A stretch of 41,660 nt of DNA. Source: an uncultured Oscillospiraceae bacterium (GTDB lineage: Bacteria > Bacillota > Clostridia > Oscillospirales > Oscillospiraceae). Every line of letters begins with the position of its first letter. The stretch's first letter is position 1. The translations under genes and the position numbers were made by a program. The stretch spans positions 1-41,660 of the forward strand of contig CANQXK010000023.1 of assembly GCA_947627715.1 (NCBI GenBank), read 5' to 3'. Of the stretch, positions 6,941 to 15,407 are shown one piece after another. The notes under the pieces are model-generated. The model saw only the letters and a list, made by a program, of their open reading frames with translations, searched no databases and was not told the DNA's origin.

Positions 6941-6968
6941 ATTGTAACAAATTATCGAAATTTGTCAA
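6941..6968 (-). promoter_or_regulatory. Promoter of the abrB-like gene
   Basis: TTGACA (6968-6963), a 16-base spacer and TACAAT (6946-6941) on the minus strand lie about 45 bases before the start codon. The flanking 6950-7140 region is unusually AT-rich for this genome and holds no gene that I can see. Confidence 0.7.
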
Positions 6969-7154
6969 TATTCATAGGGAGATTTTTTCAAAAAAAAGGT
7001 CAAAATTGTGCAAAAACGTATCAATCAGACGCGCATTTTTGAATGATTATGCTAAAAATTGGAATTTATTTCAAAAAACCGCTTCAATTTAGTTCGATGC
7101 GGATTTAACGAACCCCCGGCATTTTGACCCGCCGTGTAAATTTTGAGGGAATAC

Positions 7155-7183
7155 TTGCAAAAAACGGCGGAATCCTCTATAAT
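7155..7183 (+). promoter_or_regulatory. Promoter and leader of the metA operon
   Basis: TTGCAA (7155-7160), a 17-base spacer and TATAAT (7178-7183) predict a start near 7190. The resulting leader of about 100 bases is extremely GC-rich. It folds into CCGGCG/CGCCGG with an inner GCCC/GGGC (about 7203-7230) and a CGGAGG/CTCCG hairpin. I see no known S-adenosylmethionine riboswitch signature, so control by the leader is only a possibility. Confidence 0.75.
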
Positions 7184-7293
7184 CAAAAAAGAGATACCGT
7201 TTGCCGGCGGGCCCGGACAGGGCCGCCGGGGGACGGAGGACCCTCCGCGCCGCGCGCGGGGGAAGTACCGGCCAGACAATCGAGGTAAGAGTT

Positions 7294-8211
7294 ATGCCCA
7301 TCAAGATACCCAACGAGCTGCCCGCCGCGCAGACGCTCCACGACGAGAACATCTTTGTCATCCCGGAGACGCGGGCCGTGACCCAGGACATCCGGCCCCT
7401 GCGGATCGCTCTTTTGAATCTCATGCCCACCAAGATCGCCACCGAGACGCAGATGGCGCGGCTTCTGGGCAACACGCCCCTCCAGGTGGAGCTGGAGCTT
7501 TTGCAGACAAGTACCCACAAGGCGATGCACACCTCCGAGGACCATATGCTCGCCTTCTACAAGACCTTCGACGAGGTGCGCGGCCAGCGGTTCGACGGGC
7601 TGGTAATCACCGGCGCGCCGGTGGAGAAGCTGGAGTTTGAGGAGGTGGACTACTGGCCGGAGCTTTGTGAGATCATGGAATGGAGCAAGACCAACGTCTA
7701 CTCCACCTTTCACATCTGCTGGGGCGCTCAGGCGGCGCTCTACTACCACTACGGCGTGAAGAAATACCCGCTGGAGAAGAAGCTCTTCGGCGTGTTCCCC
7801 CACCAGGTGGAGTATAAGCGGTCCATCCTGATGCGGGGCTTTGACGACGTATTTTACGCGCCCCACTCCCGCCACACCACCGTCCGGCGGGAGGACGTGG
7901 AGAAGATCCCCGGCGTCAGGATCCTGGCCTCCTCCCAGGAGGCGGGCGTCTATGTGATGTCCACGCGGGGCGGGCGACAGATCTTTGTCACGGGGCACTC
8001 GGAGTACGACCCGGACACGCTGAAAAACGAGTACCTCCGCGACCTCTCCCTGGGACTGCCCATCGAGGTGCCGAAAAACTACTTCCCCGGCGACGACCCC
8101 GCCCGCGAACCCATCGTGCGCTGGCGCGGACACGCAAATCTCCTGTACTCCAACTGGATCAACCACTTCGTCTACCAGGGCACGCCCTATGACCTTATGG
8201 ATATAAAATGA
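7294..8211 (+). CDS. metA: Homoserine O-acetyltransferase (MetA family)
   Basis: The protein has 305 residues, the usual MetA length, in the class I glutamine amidotransferase-like fold. The nucleophile is C142 in HICWGAQA, and H235 and E237 in TGHSEYD complete the active site. Residue 111 is Glu (GAPVEKLEF). In this family Glu111 goes with acetyl-CoA use and Gly111 with succinyl-CoA use, so acetylation of homoserine is the likely reaction, the first dedicated step of methionine synthesis. ATG 7294 follows GAGGTAAGA; longer GC-rich frames upstream run through the promoter. The MscS gene follows after 21 bases and may be cotranscribed. Confidence 0.93.
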   Translation: MPIKIPNELPAAQTLHDENIFVIPETRAVTQDIRPLRIALLNLMPTKIATETQMARLLGNTPLQVELELLQTSTHKAMHTSEDHMLAFYKTFDEVRGQRFDGLVITGAPVEKLEFEEVDYWPELCEIMEWSKTNVYSTFHICWGAQAALYYHYGVKKYPLEKKLFGVFPHQVEYKRSILMRGFDDVFYAPHSRHTTVRREDVEKIPGVRILASSQEAGVYVMSTRGGRQIFVTGHSEYDPDTLKNEYLRDLSLGLPIEVPKNYFPGDDPAREPIVRWRGHANLLYSNWINHFVYQGTPYDLMDIK

Positions 8212-8232
8212 TTCGGGAAAGCGGGATAGAGC

Positions 8233-9039
8233 ATGAAACTGTTTGAAACTCTGGACGAGATCCATTTAGGCGGCCTCACCCTGGGCCTCTTGCTGTCCAC
8301 CGCGGTGCTGCTTGTGATCTGCGTCGCCGTGAGAAGGCTTATTTTGAAGCTGGTGAGCAAGGCGCTGGAGAAGAGCCGCCTGGACGGCTCCATCAAGGGC
8401 TTTATCAAGTCTGCGGCGGGGGTGGCGCTGTGGGTCTTTGTCATCCTCATCGTGGCGGACAAGCTGGGCATCCCCATGACGAGCCTGGTGGCCGTGGTCT
8501 CGGTGGCCTCCCTGGCGCTGTCGCTGTCGGTCCAGAACATCCTGACCAACCTCTTTTCCGGCATGACGGTGCTGGGCACGCACCCCTTTGGGGAGGGGGA
8601 CTGGGTGGACATCGGCGGCACCGCCGGCACGGTGCAGAAGGTGGGGCTTTTCTATACCATCCTGAAAATGCCCGACGGGCGGGAGGTACATATCCCCAAC
8701 GCCACCGTGGCCGACTCCAAGGTGGAGAATTTCACCGCCCACGAGACGCGGCGCATCGACATCGACGTGGCCGCCTCCTATGACGACTCCATCGAGGCGG
8801 TGAGGGCCGCCGTTATCAGCGCCATCCACATGACGGAGGGGCTTGTGCCGGAACCCGGCCCCATAGTGGCGGTGAAGGAGTACGGGGACTCCGCCATCAC
8901 CTACATGGTGCTGGTGTGGGCGGAGACCTCCTGCTGGTTCAACGCCAAATGCGCGCTTATGGAGAACATCCGCGCCGCCTTTGAGGAGCACGGCGTACAG
9001 ATGACCTACCCGCACCTCAACGTCCACGTGGACAAGTGA
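8233..9039 (+). CDS. Small-conductance mechanosensitive channel (MscS family)
   Basis: A 268-residue membrane protein. There are three N-terminal helices; the third, pore-lining one (about 90-120) has the Ala/Gly/Ser-rich pattern VVSVASLALSLSVQNILTNL. It is followed by the cytoplasmic beta domain with PFGEGDWVDIGGTAGTV and PNATVADSKVENF, all typical of MscS. The channel opens when membrane tension rises and releases solutes on osmotic downshock. Length is close to E. coli MscS (286). It lies between metA and a small membrane protein on the same strand with short gaps. Confidence 0.92.
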   Translation: MKLFETLDEIHLGGLTLGLLLSTAVLLVICVAVRRLILKLVSKALEKSRLDGSIKGFIKSAAGVALWVFVILIVADKLGIPMTSLVAVVSVASLALSLSVQNILTNLFSGMTVLGTHPFGEGDWVDIGGTAGTVQKVGLFYTILKMPDGREVHIPNATVADSKVENFTAHETRRIDIDVAASYDDSIEAVRAAVISAIHMTEGLVPEPGPIVAVKEYGDSAITYMVLVWAETSCWFNAKCALMENIRAAFEEHGVQMTYPHLNVHVDK

Positions 9040-9069
9040 GAGCCTGATCAAATAAAAGGGGGAAACGGT

Positions 9070-9450
9070 ATGCAGCACATCCTTGAAACAATCCTTCGCT
9101 ACGCCATCGGCTACGGGATCCTGCTCTTTGAGTACGTCGGCGTGATCATCCTCATCGTCACCGGCGTACAGGGGGTCGTCGGGTACATAAAAAAAGACCC
9201 CCATATGCGCCTCAATCTGGCCCAGGGCATGGCCACCGCGCTCTCCTTCAAGCTGGGCGGGGAGATTCTGCGCACCGTCATCGTCCAGGACTTTGAGGAG
9301 ATCGCCATTGTGGCGTGCATCATCATCCTCCGCGCCGCCCTCACCTTCCTCATCCACTGGGAGATCAAGCACATGGAGCAGGACGAGCTTATCCGGGAGA
9401 GGAAAAACACGGAAAAGGCCCTCTCGGACGCCGGGGCGGAAAAAATGTGA
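9070..9450 (+). CDS. DUF1622 membrane protein
   Basis: A 126-residue protein with an N-terminal hydrophobic helix (IGYGILLFEYVGVIILIVTGV), a conserved-looking loop RLNLAQGMATALSFKLGGEILRT written here as two pieces (RLNLAQGMATALSF, KLGGEILRT), and a second helix pair ending IIILRAALTFLIHWEI. This is the DUF1622 pattern. The family has no settled function. The ATG follows GGGGGAAACGGT. It is the last gene of the metA-mscS run and is followed by a strong terminator. Confidence 0.85.
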   Translation: MQHILETILRYAIGYGILLFEYVGVIILIVTGVQGVVGYIKKDPHMRLNLAQGMATALSFKLGGEILRTVIVQDFEEIAIVACIIILRAALTFLIHWEIKHMEQDELIRERKNTEKALSDAGAEKM

Positions 9451-9483
9451 CCCCCTCGGTCCAAAAGCGGGAAAAGGGACAAA

Positions 9484-9520
9484 AATTAAAGGCGGCTTTG
9501 CGCCGCCTTTAATTTTTTGC
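9484..9520. terminator. Bidirectional terminator
   Basis: AATTAAAGGCGGC/GCCGCCTTTAATTTTTT forms a stem between the convergent DUF1622 and ferredoxin genes. Confidence 0.88.
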
Positions 9521-9528
9521 GCTGGAGC

Positions 9529-9699
9529 TTACGCTTCCTCGATGGCGCCCACCGGGCACTCGCCCTCGCAGGCTCCGCAGTCGATGCAGACATCGGGATC
9601 GACAACGTGCTGGCCGTCGCCCTCGGCGATGGCGCCCACCGGGCAGACCGCCTCACAGGCTCCGCAGTTGACGCAGGCGTCGGTAACTTTTCTTGCCAT
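9529..9699 (-). CDS. 2[4Fe-4S] ferredoxin
   Basis: A 56-residue clostridial-type ferredoxin with two CxxCxxCxxxCP clusters: CVNCGACEAVCP near residues 9-20 and CIDCGACEGECP near 38-49, each followed by VGAI. It carries low-potential electrons for oxidoreductases, as in anaerobic fermentation. ATG 9699 follows TTGGAGG. The gene is monocistronic, with an AT-rich upstream gap shared with ctsR. Confidence 0.95.
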   Translation of the reverse strand: MARKVTDACVNCGACEAVCPVGAIAEGDGQHVVDPDVCIDCGACEGECPVGAIEEA

Positions 9700-9835
9700 A
9701 ATATGTACCTCCAATTTAAGAATTTCCATTATTCGACAGGGAATGTGGCCCTGTTAATAGCATTGTAACACGGATTTGTGAAAAAGCAATAACTACTTTC
9801 ATGAAAACGGCACGAATTTTGGAAATTTTTCTGTT

Positions 9836-9850
9836 TTTGACCTTTTGACC
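9836..9850 (-). promoter_or_regulatory. Extra tandem CtsR-like heptads
   Basis: On the minus strand two GGTCAAA heptads lie with a one-base spacer (9850-9844 and 9842-9836), 100 bases from the main ctsR operators and facing the ferredoxin gene. Spacing differs from the usual three bases, so binding is uncertain. The remaining 9730-9940 gap is AT-rich and holds no gene I can see. Confidence 0.4.
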
Positions 9851-9943
9851 TTTGCCGGAAAGTCAAAACGGAGAAAAACGAAGAAAATTTAAGAAACTTT
9901 TTAAAAATCGAAGAAAACGGGAGATAATCAATAGTCAGCGAAC

Positions 9944-10036
9944 GTCAAAGGTCAAAGAAAGTCAAAAATGAATGTTGCGGAATGGCGGCCGCGGCGGTAT
10001 AATGCGGACGTAAGGTCAAAGAAAGTCAAGGTCAAA
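9944..10036 (+). promoter_or_regulatory. ctsR promoter with flanking CtsR operators
   Basis: The core promoter is TTGCGG (9975-9980), 17 bases, TATAAT (9998-10003). A perfect CtsR box, GGTCAAA-GAA-AGTCAAA, lies at 9950-9966, just upstream of the -35. A second cluster, GGTCAAA-GAA-AGTCAAG plus an overlapping GGTCAAA, lies at 10014-10036, just after the transcription start. An additional GTCAAAG half lies at 9944. Two operators bracketing the promoter agree with autorepression by CtsR. Confidence 0.88.
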
Positions 10037-10060
10037 TAGAATGACAAGGAGATGTGACCG

Positions 10061-10507
10061 ATGGGTATTTCAGATGTGATAGCGGATTTCATCAACGACC
10101 TTCTCAGCGAGGACTCCACGGCGGAGGTCCAGAGAGCGGAGCTGGCCAGCCGCTTCAACTGCGTGCCCAGCCAGATAAACTACGTCATTTCCACCCGCTT
10201 CTCCCCTGAGCGGGGGTATGTGGTGGAGAGCCGCCGGGGAGGCGGCGGGTACATCCGCATACGGCGCGTCCAGACCGACCCCAAGCTGCTGATCATGCAC
10301 ACCGTCAACGCCATTGGCGAGGGCGTGGACGTGAACACGGCGGCGGCGCTGCTTGGAAACTGCGTCGCGGCGGGGGTGCTGGAGGAGGGCGCGGCGCGGC
10401 TGATGATGTCCGCCCTTTCCGACCGGGCGCTGAGGCAGGTGCTCCCCGAGGGGAGAGACCTGGTGAGGGCCTCGGTGCTCAAGCAGATGCTTTTGTCAAC
10501 CATGTGA
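10061..10507 (+). CDS. ctsR: Class III heat-shock repressor CtsR
   Basis: A 148-residue protein. The N-terminal winged helix-turn-helix includes FNCVPSQINYVISTRFS and the wing ESRRGGGGYIRI, whose Arg/Gly stretch is the thermosensing glycine-rich loop in CtsR. The C-terminal four-helix dimerisation part follows. CtsR represses clp genes by binding tandem RGTCAAA heptads and releases DNA on heat or protein stress. ATG 10061 follows AAGGAGATG. It heads the ctsR-mcsA-clpC operon and is preceded by two perfect operator clusters. Confidence 0.95.
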   Translation: MGISDVIADFINDLLSEDSTAEVQRAELASRFNCVPSQINYVISTRFSPERGYVVESRRGGGGYIRIRRVQTDPKLLIMHTVNAIGEGVDVNTAAALLGNCVAAGVLEEGAARLMMSALSDRALRQVLPEGRDLVRASVLKQMLLSTM

Positions 10508-10554
10508 TCCACAAAAACCTGTTCATTCAGGAAAATTGAAAGGAGTTTTTTATT

Positions 10555-11082
10555 ATGAAATGCACCAATTGCGGCAAGAATAACGCTGTATGCCATTATC
10601 ACTTCAACCTGAACGGGAACGAGCAGGAGGCGCATCTGTGCGCCGAGTGCGCCGGGAAGCTGGCCCCGGAGCGGGAGTTCGCGGCAAAGACCAGGGAGGC
10701 CTTTGGGGACTTCTTTGACGGCGGCCTCTTCGGCGGGGACCTCTTCGGGCGCAGGAGCCTCGGCGGGAACCTGCTCAGCGGCTTCTTCGGGGAGGACCCC
10801 TTTGAGGGCTTCTTCGGGAGCCGGATGTGGAGTCCCTTCGCCATGCTGGGGATGCCTAAGATCGAGATCAGCTTCCCGGAGGCGGGAAGCGGGGAAGCGG
10901 CCCCTGCCGCGGCGCAGGAGACCGGGAAGCAGGAGGCCGGGGTGGACCCGGAGCTTTCCAAAAAGCGCCAGATCAACCAGCTTCGCGCCCAGATGAAGGC
11001 GGCGGCGAAGAACGAGGAGTACGAGAAGGCGGCCCAGCTCAGGGACCAGCTGAAGGCGCTGGAGAAGGAAGACGAAAAATAA
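10555..11082 (+). CDS. mcsA: McsA-like UVR/zinc-finger protein
   Basis: The protein has 175 residues. Two CxxC pairs (C3/C6 and C29/C32) form the N-terminal zinc module, a Gly/Phe-rich middle follows (FDGGLFGGDLFGRR), and a C-terminal UVR motif ends in NEEYEKAAQLRDQLKALE. In Bacillus McsA activates the arginine kinase McsB and modulates CtsR. Here mcsB is missing from the operon, so the protein may act only with CtsR and ClpC. The Gly/Phe-rich middle resembles DnaJ-like linkers. AAAGGAG precedes ATG 10555. Confidence 0.85.
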   Translation: MKCTNCGKNNAVCHYHFNLNGNEQEAHLCAECAGKLAPEREFAAKTREAFGDFFDGGLFGGDLFGRRSLGGNLLSGFFGEDPFEGFFGSRMWSPFAMLGMPKIEISFPEAGSGEAAPAAAQETGKQEAGVDPELSKKRQINQLRAQMKAAAKNEEYEKAAQLRDQLKALEKEDEK

Positions 11083-11103
11083 ACGGCCCTTTTACAAGGG
11101 GAC

Positions 11104-11134
11104 AGGGGCGGGCGTCAAAACCCGCCCGTTTTAT
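11104..11134 (+). terminator. Attenuator-like hairpin between mcsA and clpC
   Basis: GGGCGGG (11106-11112) and CCCGCCC (11121-11127) form a stem followed by GTTTTA, inside the operon. It could terminate part of the transcripts or mark an RNA end. The short T-tract makes it weaker than the other terminators here. Confidence 0.5.
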
Positions 11135-11157
11135 GGAACGACAGGAGGTGCGTTGAT

Positions 11158-13635
11158 ATGAAATTTGAAGACCGCTTCACCGAGCGGGTGAACAAGGCCC
11201 TGAACATAGCCCACGAGTCCGCCTCCCGGATGGGGCACGGGTATGTGGGCACCGAGCACATCCTCCTCGGCATCGCCGCGGAGGGGGGCGGCGCGGCGGC
11301 GCGGATCCTGCGGGACGACGGCGTGGACGCGGAGCTTATCCGGCTGAGCATCGAAAAGCTTGTGGGCCGGGGCGAGAGCGCCGACACCACGGTCCAGGGG
11401 CTGACTCCCCGGGCCAAGACCGTCATTGAGCTTGCCACGCGGGAGGCCATGCGCCTGGGCCACAGCTATGTGGGCACGGAGCATCTTCTGATGGGCATTC
11501 TCCGGGAGCCGGACAGCGTGGCGGCCAAGATCCTCATAAGTTCCGGGCTTGATCTGAACCGGGTCTATACGGAGCTTTTGAATATGTTCGACCCGGCGGT
11601 GCGCAGAGCCGCAGGGAGCGAAAGGACCGTGCGCCACGGGGAGACAAAGACGCTGGACCAGTTCTCGCGGGACCTCACCGTCATGGCCGCCCAGGGGCAG
11701 CTGGACCCCGTCATTGGGCGCGACCGGGAGGTGCAGAGGGTCATCCAGATCCTCTCCCGCCGGACGAAAAATAACCCGGTGCTCATCGGCGAGCCGGGCG
11801 TGGGCAAGACGGCCATCGCCGAGGGGCTTGCCCAGAAGATCGCCGCGGGGGACGTGCCGGAGAGCCTGCAAAATAAGCGCGTGGTTTCCCTGGACCTCAC
11901 GGGCATGGTGGCCGGGACGAAGTACCGGGGCGACTTCGAGGAGCGCATCAAAAACGCCATTGAGGAGGTCAGAAAGGCCGGGGACGTGATCCTCTTCATC
12001 GACGAGCTTCACACCATCGTGGGAGCCGGGGCGGCGGAGGGGGCCATCGACGCCTCCAATATCCTGAAGCCCGCCCTCAGCCGGGGGGAGATCCAGGCCA
12101 TCGGCGCCACCACCCTGAGCGAGTACCGCAAATATATCGAGAAGGACGCGGCGCTGGAGCGGCGGTTCCAGCCGGTGCAGGTGGACGAGCCTACCCAGGA
12201 CGAGTCCGTGGAGATATTGAAGGGCCTCCGGGACAAATACGAGGCGCACCACAAGCTGACCATCACCGACGAGGCCATCGAGGCCGCCGTGAAGATGTCG
12301 GCGCGGTATATCAACGACCGCTACCTGCCGGACAAGGCCATCGACCTTGTGGACGAGGCCGCGTCGCGGGTGCGGATGGAGTCGCTGAAGCTGCCCCCCG
12401 ACCTGAAGACGCTGGAGTCCGAGGCCGCCTCCCTCGCCAGCGAGAAGGAGTCCGCCGTGCAGAATCAGGACTTCGAGCGGGCCGCCCAGCTTCGGGACGC
12501 GGAGCGGGCCAAGCGCGCCCAGCTTGACGAGGTGCGCAAAAAGTGGCAGAGCGGCAAGGCCGGCGCCGGAAAGCGGGTCACTGCGGAGGACATCGCCTCC
12601 GTGGTCTCCGGCTGGACGGGCATCCCCGTAACGACCCTCACCGAGGACGAGGGCAAGAGGCTCCTGCGCATGGAGGAGACGCTCCACAAGCGCGTGGTGG
12701 GCCAGAACGAGGCCGTCGCCGCCGTGGCCAGGGCCATCCGCAGGGGCAGGGTGGGGCTTAAAGACCCCCACAGGCCCATCGGCTCCTTCCTCTTCCTGGG
12801 TCCCACAGGCGTGGGCAAGACGGAGCTTTGCCGGGCGTTGGCGGAGGCCATGTTCGGCGACGAGAACGCCATGATCCGCGTGGATATGTCCGAGTATATG
12901 GAAAAGCACACCGTGAGCAAGCTCATCGGCTCGCCTCCGGGCTACGTGGGCTTTGAGGAGGGCGGACAGCTCACCGAGAAGGTGCGCCGCCACCCCTACT
13001 CCGTGGTGCTCTTTGACGAGATCGAGAAGGCCCACGAGGACGTGTTCAACATCATGCTCCAGATCATGGAGGACGGCCGCCTGACCGATTCCCAGGGCAG
13101 GCGCGTGGACTTCCGCAACACGATCATCGTCATGACCTCCAACGTGGGGGCGCGGAACATCACCGAGAAGGCCAAGACCCTGGGCTTCTCCGCCCAGGCC
13201 GAGCCTGACGGGGCCATGAGCGATGAGCGCATCCGGGAGGCCGTTATGGGCGACCTCAGACGCACCTTCAAGCCGGAATTTCTCAACCGCATCGATGAGA
13301 CCATCGTGTTCCATCAGCTGACGAAGGAGGAGATCCGCCAGATCGCCCGGAATATGCTCCGGGTGGTGGGAAAGCGCGTGGAGGCCATGGAGCTGACGCT
13401 GGATGTCACCGACGCGGCGGTGGACGCCCTGGCCGACGCGGGCTTCGACCCGGTGTACGGCGCAAGGCCCCTGCGCAGGAAGATCCAGTCGGCGGTGGAG
13501 GACGCCCTGGCGGAGAAGATGCTGGAGGGCGCTGTCAAGCCCGGCGACCGGGTCTGCGTGGACGCCAGGGACGGGAAGACCGTCCTGACCGCCCAGCCCA
13601 TGGAAGCGCCTGAGACCGCCGAAGCCAAAGGGTGA
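11158..13635 (+). CDS. clpC: ATP-dependent Clp protease ATPase subunit ClpC
   Basis: An 825-residue HSP100 unfoldase. Residues 1-145 hold two Clp-N repeats, each with GH.YVGTEH. The first AAA+ module has Walker A GEPGVGKT at 211-218 and Walker [12 protein letters not shown] middle coiled-coil/UVR segment includes [14 protein letters not shown]. The second AAA+ module has GPTGVGKT at 548-555 and a [11 protein letters not shown] Walker B, then the ClpB D2-small domain. Length and the single M-domain heptad fit ClpC, which feeds substrates to ClpP and degrades CtsR-controlled targets. The GGAGG before ATG 11158 is strong. Last gene of the operon. Confidence 0.95.
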   Translation: MKFEDRFTERVNKALNIAHESASRMGHGYVGTEHILLGIAAEGGGAAARILRDDGVDAELIRLSIEKLVGRGESADTTVQGLTPRAKTVIELATREAMRLGHSYVGTEHLLMGILREPDSVAAKILISSGLDLNRVYTELLNMFDPAVRRAAGSERTVRHGETKTLDQFSRDLTVMAAQGQLDPVIGRDREVQRVIQILSRRTKNNPVLIGEPGVGKTAIAEGLAQKIAAGDVPESLQNKRVVSLDLTGMVAGTKYRGDFEERIKNAIEEVRKAGDVILFIDELHTIVGAGAAEGAIDASNILKPALSRGEIQAIGATTLSEYRKYIEKDAALERRFQPVQVDEPTQDESVEILKGLRDKYEAHHKLTITDEAIEAAVKMSARYINDRYLPDKAIDLVDEAASRVRMESLKLPPDLKTLESEAASLASEKESAVQNQDFERAAQLRDAERAKRAQLDEVRKKWQSGKAGAGKRVTAEDIASVVSGWTGIPVTTLTEDEGKRLLRMEETLHKRVVGQNEAVAAVARAIRRGRVGLKDPHRPIGSFLFLGPTGVGKTELCRALAEAMFGDENAMIRVDMSEYMEKHTVSKLIGSPPGYVGFEEGGQLTEKVRRHPYSVVLFDEIEKAHEDVFNIMLQIMEDGRLTDSQGRRVDFRNTIIVMTSNVGARNITEKAKTLGFSAQAEPDGAMSDERIREAVMGDLRRTFKPEFLNRIDETIVFHQLTKEEIRQIARNMLRVVGKRVEAMELTLDVTDAAVDALADAGFDPVYGARPLRRKIQSAVEDALAEKMLEGAVKPGDRVCVDARDGKTVLTAQPMEAPETAEAKG

Positions 13636-13671
13636 CGGGACGGCGCTCAAGGTCAACCTGTCGAAAAAGTC

Positions 13672-13710
13672 AATGCGCTCCGGCGAGGCTTCGCCGGAGC
13701 GCATTTTCTG
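13672..13710 (+). terminator. Terminator after clpC
   Basis: AATGCGCTCCGGCG/CGCCGGAGCGCATTTT is a 14-bp stem with a short loop and a T-run, between clpC and the convergent ferritin-like gene. Confidence 0.88.
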
Positions 13711-13732
13711 TATAAAATCCGTAAAATCGCAT

Positions 13733-14185
13733 TCAGTACATGATCTTCGCCAGCATCTCCCGGAGCGCGGCGGCGTGGCGGGCGCTTATGGCGGGCAGCT
13801 CCGCGAGGGGAGGGAGGGGGAGACGGGCGCGCTCCTGCTCCAGGCCGTACTGCTCCCGCAGGGCCTTCAGCAGATAGGGGGCGCTGGGGTGCCAGGGCTT
13901 TACGGGGTGGGTGTCGCCGGTGAGCAGATAGTGGTCCGCCTGGAGCCGCCGCTCGATGTCCCGCTCCTCCTCCGCCATACGGCGCAGGACGCGCTGGTGG
14001 GGGGTGCCCCTGGTCTTGACGGCCAGCAGCGCGTACATGGAGGAGGCGTGGTTGGCCTCCTCGATGAGGCGGCAAAGGAGCTGCGCGTCTCCGCGCTCCT
14101 CCGGCGGCGCGGGGGCGGTGGCGCGAAGATACGCCCTGCCCATGAGGGCGGGATCGACCTTCCCCGTGTTCGGTGGGTTTTCCAT
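13733..14185 (-). CDS. Ferritin-like domain protein of unknown role
   Basis: A 150-residue, mainly helical protein. LLCRLIEEANHASSMYALLA and VLRRMAEEERDIERRL resemble the ExxH and E-rich helices that bind a di-iron site in rubrerythrin and ferritin-like proteins. A second half, HPVKPWHPSAPYLLKALREQYGLE, is also helical. The iron ligands are not all certain, and I do not recognise a named subfamily. The ATG at 14185 is preceded by AGAGGAATGTG. It sits alone between clpC (convergent) and an FKBP lipoprotein gene on the same strand, with a terminator between them. Cytoplasmic, since no signal is visible. Confidence 0.65.
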   Translation of the reverse strand: MENPPNTGKVDPALMGRAYLRATAPAPPEERGDAQLLCRLIEEANHASSMYALLAVKTRGTPHQRVLRRMAEEERDIERRLQADHYLLTGDTHPVKPWHPSAPYLLKALREQYGLEQERARLPLPPLAELPAISARHAAALREMLAKIMY

Positions 14186-14280
14186 GGTTCACATTCCTCT
14201 TGCGGCGGTTCGCACCGCCGGAAAAATTGCGCGGGTTTCCGCACTCCATCATACGCGCCGCCCCGCCGCCGCGCCACAGG

Positions 14281-14312
14281 AAAAAAGCCCGCCGGAACCC
14301 GGCGGGCAAGGC
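14281..14312 (-). terminator. Terminator after the FKBP lipoprotein gene
   Basis: On the minus strand GCCCGCCGG/CCGGCGGGC is followed by six T residues, immediately after the FKBP-type gene. Confidence 0.88.
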
Positions 14313-14321
14313 TTTTTCAAA

Positions 14322-15302
14322 TCAGCCGATGGTCTCGTCCAAGAAGGTCACGACCTTGTCCCGGAGGATGTCGAACTTGACAAAGGGCGCGCCGTAGACC
14401 TCCACAAACGACTCGTACTCATACGCGGTGATGTCCTCGTCGGTGGCGGTGAAGCCCTCCTTCTCCGCCACGGCCTGGACGATGAGATAGAGCTGGGCCT
14501 GAAGCGTCACGCTCTCTTCGTCGGGCTGGGAGCCGTTGAGGAACGCCAGCTGGTTCCTGACGGTCTCCAGCACGGAGGCGGGGATGTCGCCGCACTGGGC
14601 GGCGGACATGAACACGTTCACCCCGGAGCTGCTTATCAGCGCCTCCACGGGGCTGTAGTAGGCGACGTATTGGCACATCTCATCCCGGTCCGTAAAGCCG
14701 ATCATTTGGGCGGCCTCTTCCGAGACGTCCCAGATGAAGTTGACGGTGATGTTGAAGACCGCGTCCTTGCCGTTCAGCTCCTCGTTGCCGTAGTCCTCCG
14801 GGAAGGTGACCTCAATATCGAAGTTCTCGCCGGGGGTGTGGCCCACAAGCTGCTCGATGAAGTCGTCGATGTAGCTGGTGTAGCCCACCACGATGTCGGT
14901 GCCCTGGCCGCCGGTGCTGCCGCCGGCGAACTCCACGCCGTCGATGCTGCCCACAAAGTCGATGTTCACAATATCCCAGTCCTCAATGGCGCGGCCGGTG
15001 ATCTGGGGAAATTCCGGGACCTGGACGGAGTCGTAGTCCGGGAGCGTCACATACTGGGACGCGGTGATCCCCTCAAAATGGCCGTCCTCGTCCAGCCCCT
15101 CAGAGAGGGCGGTGTAGTCGGGCAGGTCCGTGCCATCGGTCTCGCCGCCGGTCTCATCCCCGGTCTCATCGCCGGTCTCATCGCCGGTCCCGGCGTTGAG
15201 CTGTTCGTTGAGCTTGTCAAGAAAGACGCCCTTTTCGCAGGAGGCGAGACACAGCGTCATCACCAGCGCGGCAAAAAGGCACAGAAACCGCATCTTTTTC
15301 AT
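14322..15302 (-). CDS. FKBP-type peptidyl-prolyl isomerase lipoprotein, trigger-factor-like
   Basis: The protein has 326 residues. A lipoprotein signal ends in LASC, so it is likely anchored on the outer face of the membrane. A (GDET)n acidic repeat follows near residues 40-55. The FKBP domain has DIVNIDFVGSIDGVEF, GTDIVVG and GHTPGENFDIEVTFPEDYG, the order seen in the PPIase domain of trigger factor. The C-terminal helical part (about 210-326) also looks like the trigger-factor chaperone region. It probably assists folding of exported proteins, as PrsA does, but this is inferred. ATG 15302 follows AAGGAGA. A low-complexity 12-base DNA repeat encodes the linker. Confidence 0.85.
   Translation of the reverse strand: MKKMRFLCLFAALVMTLCLASCEKGVFLDKLNEQLNAGTGDETGDETGDETGGETDGTDLPDYTALSEGLDEDGHFEGITASQYVTLPDYDSVQVPEFPQITGRAIEDWDIVNIDFVGSIDGVEFAGGSTGGQGTDIVVGYTSYIDDFIEQLVGHTPGENFDIEVTFPEDYGNEELNGKDAVFNITVNFIWDVSEEAAQMIGFTDRDEMCQYVAYYSPVEALISSSGVNVFMSAAQCGDIPASVLETVRNQLAFLNGSQPDEESVTLQAQLYLIVQAVAEKEGFTATDEDITAYEYESFVEVYGAPFVKFDILRDKVVTFLDETIG
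15137..15189 (+). repeat. 12-base tandem repeat in the lipoprotein linker
   Basis: Four consecutive 12-base units of the form CGGTCTCATCGC, with small changes, and a partial fifth encode the Gly-Asp/Glu-Glu-Thr linker on the minus strand. Copy number may vary between strains by slippage without changing frame. Confidence 0.85.
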
Positions 15303-15407
15303 GCTATCAGTCTCCTTATCCTCATAAACGGAATGATGAAATTATACAGGAACGGCGCCCCTCAAATGTGAACATTTTGTAAATACGGCGGAAGGGCAGA
15401 TTTCTTC

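Noticed and set aside
7190-7293. S-adenosylmethionine riboswitch in the metA leader
   Set aside because: Only strong GC hairpins are visible; none of the conserved cores of known SAM riboswitch classes could be recognised.
11131-13704. Long open frame antisense to clpC (857 codons)
   Set aside because: It exactly mirrors a well-conserved gene, has no ribosome site or recognisable domain, and its composition is the His/Gly/Leu/Arg-rich shadow expected in GC-rich DNA. Similar shadows opposite secA, trpB, the GH32 lipoprotein and the sugar-binding genes were dropped for the same reason.
15137-15189. CRISPR-like array
   Set aside because: Units are 12 bases, directly adjacent without spacers, and lie in frame inside a lipoprotein gene.
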